This document shows positions 7,398 to 11,381 of a stretch of 11,381 nt of DNA, piece by piece. Position 1 is the stretch's first letter. Each line of letters starts with the position of its first letter. The translations under genes were made by a program, and so were the position numbers. The notes under the pieces are model-generated. The model was not told the origin of the DNA, made no database searches, and saw only the letters and a list, made by a program, of their open reading frames with translations. This DNA comes from Anaeroplasmataceae bacterium (GTDB lineage Bacteria > Bacillota_I > Bacilli_A > Acholeplasmatales > Anaeroplasmataceae), in contig JAHHSV010000038.1 of NCBI GenBank assembly GCA_020025015.1, forward strand, positions 1-11,381, written 5' to 3'.

Positions 7398-8576
7398 ATG
7401 AGATTTAAAAGAGTATTTGGAATCGTTATGGATTCTGTAGGCTGTGGCTTTGAGCCTAAAAGTAAAAGCTATGGAGATGAAGGAGCTAATACAATAAAGC
7501 ATATTAGTGAGGTATGTGGCGGAATTACTCTTCCAACCTTAGAGCAATTTGGTTATGGTAATTTAACTGAAATTAAGGGTGTAAAGCCTGTTGAGAAAAC
7601 AATTGCTTATTATGGCAAGATGCTAGAGGCATCAAAGGGTAAGGATACAATGACTGGTCACTGTGAGATGATGGGTGTATTAACAACAGTACCGCAAATT
7701 ACCTTCACTGAAACTGGCTTCCCAGCTGATTTAGTAGCTGAGCTAGAAAAAAGAACTGGCCATAAGGTTATTGGTAATAAAGCAGCCTCTGGTACAGAGA
7801 TTTTAAAGGAATTAGGCGAGGAGCAAATGCGTGATGGTTCAATGATTGTCTACACATCTGCTGATAGTGTTTTACAAATTGCCGCTCATGAAGAAACATT
7901 TGGCCTACAGGAATTATATCGTTGCTGTGAAATAGCCCGTGAAATATGTATGAAGCCTGAATGGCTAGTAGGTCGAGTAATAGCTCGTCCATTCGTTGGA
8001 GATAGTAAAGATAACTTTAAGCGTACACCTAATCGTCATGACTATGCCTTAAGTCCTGCTCATGCAACAACCTTAGATGAATTAAAGGAAGCTGGCTATG
8101 ATGTTATTTCTATCGGTAAGATTAAGGATATCTTTAATGGCTGTGGCTTAACTGAGGGTAATAGAACAGTTTCAAATCACAATGGTATGGAGGTTATGAT
8201 GGAAATGACTAAGCGTGATTTTAAGGGCTTCTGTTTTTCAAATTTAGTAGATTTTGATGCCCTATATGGTCATAGAAGAAATCCTGAAGGCTATAAGGCT
8301 GCCTTAGAGGAATTTGATGCTGATTTAGCTAAGCTAATTACTATGCTAAGAGAAGACGATTTACTATTAATTACAGCAGATCATGGTAATGATCCAACTT
8401 GGACAGGTACAGATCATACTCGTGAAATGGTACCAGTATTTGCTTATAGTAAATCAATTAAGGGTGGTAACCTAGGAATTAGAGAAAGCTTTGCTGATTT
8501 TGGTCAAACAGTTAATGAGAATTTCGGCTTAAAGCCTCAACCAATTGGTAAATCTTTCTTAGATGAATTAAAATAA
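7398..8576 (+). CDS. deoB: Phosphopentomutase
   Basis: This cytosolic, Mn-dependent enzyme of the alkaline-phosphatase superfamily interconverts (deoxy)ribose-1-phosphate and (deoxy)ribose-5-phosphate, linking nucleoside breakdown to the pentose phosphate and PRPP pools. The 392-aa length is normal. By comparison with the Bacillus cereus enzyme the metal ligands are Asp12 (MDSVG), Asp287 and His292 (VDFDALYGH), Asp328 and His329 (TADHGND) and His340 (GTDHTRE). Thr84 in KDTMTGHCEMMG corresponds to the phosphorylated threonine. The active site is therefore intact. A full AAGGAGG (7383-7389), lying inside the last codons of xerD, sits 8 nt before the ATG, so expression need not rely on coupling. 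It is the last gene of the hemW-xerD-deoB unit. In Bacillus a purine nucleoside phosphorylase gene usually follows; here none does. Confidence 0.96.
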   Translation: MRFKRVFGIVMDSVGCGFEPKSKSYGDEGANTIKHISEVCGGITLPTLEQFGYGNLTEIKGVKPVEKTIAYYGKMLEASKGKDTMTGHCEMMGVLTTVPQITFTETGFPADLVAELEKRTGHKVIGNKAASGTEILKELGEEQMRDGSMIVYTSADSVLQIAAHEETFGLQELYRCCEIAREICMKPEWLVGRVIARPFVGDSKDNFKRTPNRHDYALSPAHATTLDELKEAGYDVISIGKIKDIFNGCGLTEGNRTVSNHNGMEVMMEMTKRDFKGFCFSNLVDFDALYGHRRNPEGYKAALEEFDADLAKLITMLREDDLLLITADHGNDPTWTGTDHTREMVPVFAYSKSIKGGNLGIRESFADFGQTVNENFGLKPQPIGKSFLDELK

Positions 8577-8591
8577 TAATTTAAATATTTT

Positions 8592-8631
8592 AGCTCCTGT
8601 AGATTAAATTAATCTCTACGGGAGTTTTTTT
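8592..8631 (+). terminator. Rho-independent terminator of the hemW-xerD-deoB operon
   Basis: CTCCTGTAGA (8594-8603) pairs with TCTACGGGAG (8615-8624) with one G-U pair, and the AT-rich loop may pair further. A run of seven T (8625-8631) follows directly. It lies about 16 nt after the deoB stop. Confidence 0.9.
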
Positions 8632-8683
8632 ATTTATTCAGAAAATAATACACATTAATACCCTTATTTTTTCAAATTTAAAC

Positions 8684-8712
8684 TTTTATTGAAGTGCTGA
8701 AAATGTTATAAT
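8684..8712 (+). promoter_or_regulatory. hpt-adh operon promoter (extended -10)
   Basis: TGTTATAAT (8704-8712) is an extended -10, identical in sequence to the one before hemW. The only -35 at 17-bp spacing is a weak TTTTAT (8684-8689). A second TATAAT at 8718-8723 lacks a well-placed -35. The extended -10 probably carries recognition, with transcription starting near 8719. Confidence 0.6.
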
Positions 8713-8743
8713 TTCTTTATAATATTAAGAAACGGAGTAAAAT

Positions 8744-9301
8744 ATGATGCGTAAAATAATATTGTCAAATGAAGAAATTAAAGGAATTTGTAAAAGAATT
8801 GGAAAGGAATTAACTATTAAGTTTCAGGATGCCCCACAACCTCCTATTTTTGTTGGTGTATTAAAGGGTGGCGTTCCCTTCTTAATGGATCTTGTTAATG
8901 AGGTAGATGTACCACTAGTTATTGATTTTATTCAAATTGAATCATGGAGTGGCTTAGAATCAACTGGTAAGGTAACCTTAAAAAGAGATTTAGATAGTGA
9001 TATTACTAACCGTGATGTTGTTATTGTTGAGGATGTAATTGATAGTGGTTTATCAATGCAATTCTTAATTGACTTCTTAAAGAAGAAAAATCCTCGTTCA
9101 ATTACTGTCACAACCCTATTAGATAAAAAATGTGCTCGTAAGATCCCAGTGCAAATTGATTATGCTGGTACAGAGGTAGGAAATGAATTCTTAATGGGCT
9201 ATGGCTTAGATTACTATGACCTATTTAGAAATACAAATTATGTATTCGTTCCAGAAATGACAGAAGTTCATCAATGGGATGAAATTTTAAAGCGTAAGTA
9301 A
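8744..9301 (+). CDS. hpt: Hypoxanthine(-guanine) phosphoribosyltransferase
   Basis: This cytosolic salvage enzyme joins hypoxanthine or guanine to PRPP to give IMP or GMP. The product is 185 aa, normal for bacterial HPRT. Visible elements are the GVLKGG loop (38-43), the PRPP-binding motif VVIVEDVIDSG (92-102) and the C-terminal purine-binding segment MGYGLDYYDLFRN (151-163). The flexible catalytic loop, usually containing a Ser-Tyr pair, here reads IESWSG (65-70), so Tyr is replaced by Trp. Two adjacent ATG codons (8744 and 8747) both lie within range of GGAG (8734-8737); the first is used here and the choice changes the length by one residue. It is the first gene of a two-gene unit with the Fe-ADH 1 nt downstream. 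Specificity for hypoxanthine, guanine or xanthine cannot be set from sequence alone. Confidence 0.93.
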   Translation: MMRKIILSNEEIKGICKRIGKELTIKFQDAPQPPIFVGVLKGGVPFLMDLVNEVDVPLVIDFIQIESWSGLESTGKVTLKRDLDSDITNRDVVIVEDVIDSGLSMQFLIDFLKKKNPRSITVTTLLDKKCARKIPVQIDYAGTEVGNEFLMGYGLDYYDLFRNTNYVFVPEMTEVHQWDEILKRK

Positions 9302-9302
9302 T

Positions 9303-10478
9303 ATGGAAAATTTTATTTATAACACTCCAACAATGGTTTATTTTGGTAAGGATACAGAATTACAGGTTGGAGAAATACTTGGCAAATATAATCCTAAAAT
9401 GGTTTTATTTCATTATGGAAAGGAATCAATTAAAAAGATAGGCTTATATGATAAGGTGGTAAAGTCCTTAAAGGACGCTAAAATTAACTATATTGAATTA
9501 GGTGGAGTTGAAGCAAATCCTAAATTAAGCCTAGTCGAAAAAGGAATTAGCTTTGCTAAGGAAAATAATGTTGACTTCATTTTAGCTGTTGGTGGTGGTT
9601 CTGTAATGGATTCAGCCAAGGCAATTGCGGATGGCTTTTATGTTTCTCATTCACCATGGTTATTTTCAACAGGTCAAAGGAAACCACAAAAGGCTTTACC
9701 TATCGGTGTAATTTTAACAATTAGTGCCTCAGGCAGTGAAATGAGTAATTCCTGCGTTATTACTAATGATTACACAAATGATAAGCGTGGCTTTGGTTGT
9801 GAGTTAAATCGTCCTCGCTTTGCTATTTTAAATCCAGAGCTAACCTATTCAGTTAGCAAATATCAAACAGCCTGTGGTATAACTGATATTTTAATGCATA
9901 CATTAGAAAGAGTAATATCAAGACCAGACATTTTAAATCCTCTAACTGATAATATAGCCTATGGTTTAATTAAGTCAGTAATTGAGTCTGGTAGATGTGC
10001 TATATTAAATCCGAATGACTATGACGCAAGAGCAACCCTAATGTGGGCATCTAGCTTATCTCATAATGGAATCACAGCCTGTGGTAGACCATATATAATG
10101 AGTGTTCATCAAATCGAGCATGCTGTAAGTGGTTTATTTGATAATGTAAGCCATGGTGCAGGTCTTGCAGCCCTATGGCCAGCTTGGGCCCGTTTGGCAA
10201 GCTTAAAAAATCCTAGCCGCTTTGCTAGCTTAGGCTACAACGTATTTGCCCTAGATCCTAATTTATCTGAAGCATGTGCAGCAAAGGAAACCATTGATAA
10301 AATGGAAGCCTATTTCGAAGAGATTGGTATACCACATCACTTAAGAGATTTTGGTATAGCTAAAGAAGACCTTCCGAAAATTGCCAAGCTTTATACCTTT
10401 GATGGTAAAAGAGCAATCAATGATATAATTTATATTGACTACGATAAATGCTTAGAAATATTGAATCTTGCTTACTAA
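9303..10478 (+). CDS. Iron-type alcohol dehydrogenase, butanol dehydrogenase/YqhD-like
   Basis: This is a cytosolic group III (Fe-type) alcohol dehydrogenase, expected to reduce aldehydes to alcohols with NAD(P)H as a fermentative electron sink or for detoxification. The 391-aa length and order match the BdhA/YqhD branch. The N-terminal Rossmann-like domain has GGGSVMDSAKAIADG (97-111). The metal-binding residues expected in the C-terminal helical domain are Asp195 and His199 (CGITDILMHTLE), His273 (VHQIEHAVSG) and His284 (VSHGAGLA). The segment that is usually GGGS in NADPH-dependent relatives reads GKES (39-42), so the cofactor preference may differ. The start lies 1 nt after the hpt stop, and no clear Shine-Dalgarno sequence precedes it, suggesting translation by coupling. 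Its metabolic tie to hpt is unclear. The substrate cannot be named. Confidence 0.92.
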   Translation: MENFIYNTPTMVYFGKDTELQVGEILGKYNPKMVLFHYGKESIKKIGLYDKVVKSLKDAKINYIELGGVEANPKLSLVEKGISFAKENNVDFILAVGGGSVMDSAKAIADGFYVSHSPWLFSTGQRKPQKALPIGVILTISASGSEMSNSCVITNDYTNDKRGFGCELNRPRFAILNPELTYSVSKYQTACGITDILMHTLERVISRPDILNPLTDNIAYGLIKSVIESGRCAILNPNDYDARATLMWASSLSHNGITACGRPYIMSVHQIEHAVSGLFDNVSHGAGLAALWPAWARLASLKNPSRFASLGYNVFALDPNLSEACAAKETIDKMEAYFEEIGIPHHLRDFGIAKEDLPKIAKLYTFDGKRAINDIIYIDYDKCLEILNLAY

Positions 10479-10495
10479 TCTATATTAATGAGTTT

Positions 10496-10524
10496 AAATC
10501 CCTTGATTTTCGAGGGATTTTTTT
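10496..10524 (+). terminator. Rho-independent terminator of the hpt-adh operon
   Basis: AAATCCCTTG (10496-10505) pairs with CGAGGGATTT (10511-10520) around an ATTTT loop, with one U-G pair. A run of T (10518-10524) follows. It begins 18 nt after the adh stop. Confidence 0.92.
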
Positions 10525-10534
10525 ATTATATTTC

Positions 10535-10642
10535 GAAATTAGCCCATTTTAGGCGTTTTAAGAGACTTTAAATAGCCTAGATGATATGATACTCATAAAT
10601 TATATTTAAGAGGGTTCTACGGGCTTAAAATAGGCTCATTTT
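10535..10642. repeat. Long imperfect inverted repeat
   Basis: The arm at 10535-10555 (core AGCCCATTTTAGGC at 10541-10554) is the imperfect reverse complement of 10621-10642 (core GGGCTTAAAATAGGCT at 10621-10636). Pairing resumes inside, where CTTTAAATA (10566-10574) matches TATTTAAG (10603-10610) with one bulge. The whole could fold into a hairpin of about 108 nt. It may be a pair of insertion-sequence ends or a small MITE-like element. No coding capacity is visible. Confidence 0.5.
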
Positions 10643-10938
10643 TCTCTGGGCTTTAAATAAACAAGCAGTAAACTACATTCTTTATTAAATATTATTTAGG
10701 TATAAGTATATTTAAAGTATGGCAAAGAGGTATCTATAGAGGTAGAAAAAATAATTTCAAAAGTCATCTAGTTTTCAACACTAGTAATACTTAATAATTG
10801 CAATAGAAATCAAAGTTAGTATAACTAGATTGACGACGAAAAAAATTCAAGGCCTATCTAGTGTAAATTACTAGATATATAGATTAAAGTAAATAGATAT
10901 AAGATAGAAATAAACTAGATAATTGACGAAATAAATAA
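10643..10938. other. Gene-free AT-rich spacer with clustered CTAG sites
   Basis: No open frame of useful length was found on either strand. CTAG occurs repeatedly, including a perfect 7-bp inverted repeat ATCTAGT (10856-10862) / ACTAGAT (10870-10876). AACTAGAT followed by TGACGA occurs at 10823-10836 and, with a 3-nt insertion, at 10913-10930. If the DNA to the right is a transposase relic, this stretch may hold its eroded 5' part, but I could not recognise that. Confidence 0.4.
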
Positions 10939-11315
10939 TGTAAAGTTTATTTAAATAAAACATATGTTAAATGCAAAAAGCAATTTAAACATTATGCCGT
11001 TAAATTATTTGACATCCGTTCAAGAAAGAGATATCAGAAGAAAGCCACATTTAACCAATTAATATAATAAACATTTGAAAAGCTAAAGAGCTGCTTGCCA
11101 TATAAAATAAGAAGAATTATTTTGAGCTTTTTAATTTAAATATTAAATAGGCTTTATAAAAAAAGCTGGAGAATTAAACTTAAGGTAAAAGAGATGGAAA
11201 AGGCAAATTATAGATATAATAGATATGGCGCTTAAAATCAGCAACTAATCTAGATTTTTTCTCAGCAAAAGCTCGTTATAGTTCTAATAAAAATCGCTTA
11301 AATATAAATACCTAG
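10939..11315 (+). pseudogene. Probable decayed DDE (rve-type) transposase fragment
   Basis: There is no intact frame, but successive short frames read in the order expected of an IS481/IS3-like integrase core. From 10960 one frame gives TYVKCKKQFK followed by HYAVKLFDIRSRKRYQKK, which resembles the family pattern of '..Y.AID..SRKRY'. After two stops (11065-11070) the same frame resumes with TFEKLKSCLPYKIRRI (11071-11118), like 'FL..L...FP.KI..IQTDNG'. A shifted frame then gives NYFELFN (11115-11135), comparable to the 'DNGxEF' segment with its Asp lost. At 11146-11190 the frame reads NRLYKKSWRIKLKVK, like 'KKLGIKHK'. ARYSSNKNRLN (11271-11303) resembles the usual C-terminal 'RYN...RP'. The similarities are from memory of the family, not an alignment. 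If real, the gene is dead: multiple stops, frameshifts and missing catalytic Asp. Confidence 0.35.
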
Positions 11316-11381
11316 CTAAAGTAAAAATAAGACATTAAACATAGTAAAATAAATAGATATTAATCCAGGATTATAAAAGGC
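11316..11381. other. Right-edge AT-rich sequence, no gene recognised
   Basis: No coding frame is visible. The last bases, CAGGATTATAAAAGGC (11366-11381), loosely resemble the CGGGCTTAAAATAGGCT arm at 10620-10636, so they could be an eroded insertion-sequence end. The match is weak and the window stops there. Confidence 0.2.

Noticed and set aside
7768..7992. Minus-strand open frame inside deoB
   Set aside because: It is antisense to a fully conserved enzyme and has no independent support.
10525..11381. tRNA, rRNA or riboswitch in the gene-free right end
   Set aside because: No cloverleaf, TPsiC-like segment, conserved rRNA stretch or known aptamer core could be recognised; the strong structures are simple inverted repeats.

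Overview
The window is AT-rich, densely coding on the + strand, and reads as low-GC Bacillota. TGA acts as a stop (hemW ends in an ATGA overlap with the next gene) and Trp is written TGG, so the standard bacterial code applies and a Mycoplasma/Spiroplasma-type code is not supported. The protein sequences, very AT-rich spacers and full AAGGAGG / GGTGATC Shine-Dalgarno sites suit an Erysipelotrichia- or Acholeplasma-like (RF39/Izemoplasma-like) anaerobe. That placement is an inference from style, not from a marker gene.

Layout. (1) 1-190: intergenic DNA with two TTCGAA-centred palindromes and a promoter. (2) 191-2611: glycogen/maltodextrin phosphorylase, alone, closed by a hairpin terminator. 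(3) 2816-5227: a large secreted lipoprotein built of Ig-like and OB-fold-like modules, with its own consensus promoter and terminator. (4) 5377-8576: a tight three-gene operon, hemW - xerD - deoB (4-nt overlap, then a 3-nt gap), ending in a strong terminator. (5) 8744-10478: hpt and an iron-type alcohol dehydrogenase 1 nt apart, from an extended -10 promoter to a strong terminator. (6) 10525-11381: about 860 bp without an intact gene. It holds a long imperfect inverted repeat and what looks like a frameshifted relic of a DDE transposase.

Functionally the intact genes are mostly housekeeping. GlgP releases glucose-1-phosphate from storage glucan. DeoB converts (deoxy)ribose-1-phosphate to the 5-phosphate, which feeds PRPP, and Hpt uses PRPP to salvage purine bases. 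The Fe-ADH probably disposes of reducing power by reducing aldehydes. XerD resolves chromosome dimers, and the xerD-deoB adjacency matches the Bacillus ripX-drm arrangement. HemW is a heme-chaperone-type radical SAM protein.

I see no clear undescribed system. The items most worth following up are the modular lipoprotein without a recognisable catalytic domain, the decayed mobile element with its inverted repeats at the right edge, and several local oddities (a near-leaderless hemW transcript, an altered Hpt active-site loop, an altered ADH cofactor loop).
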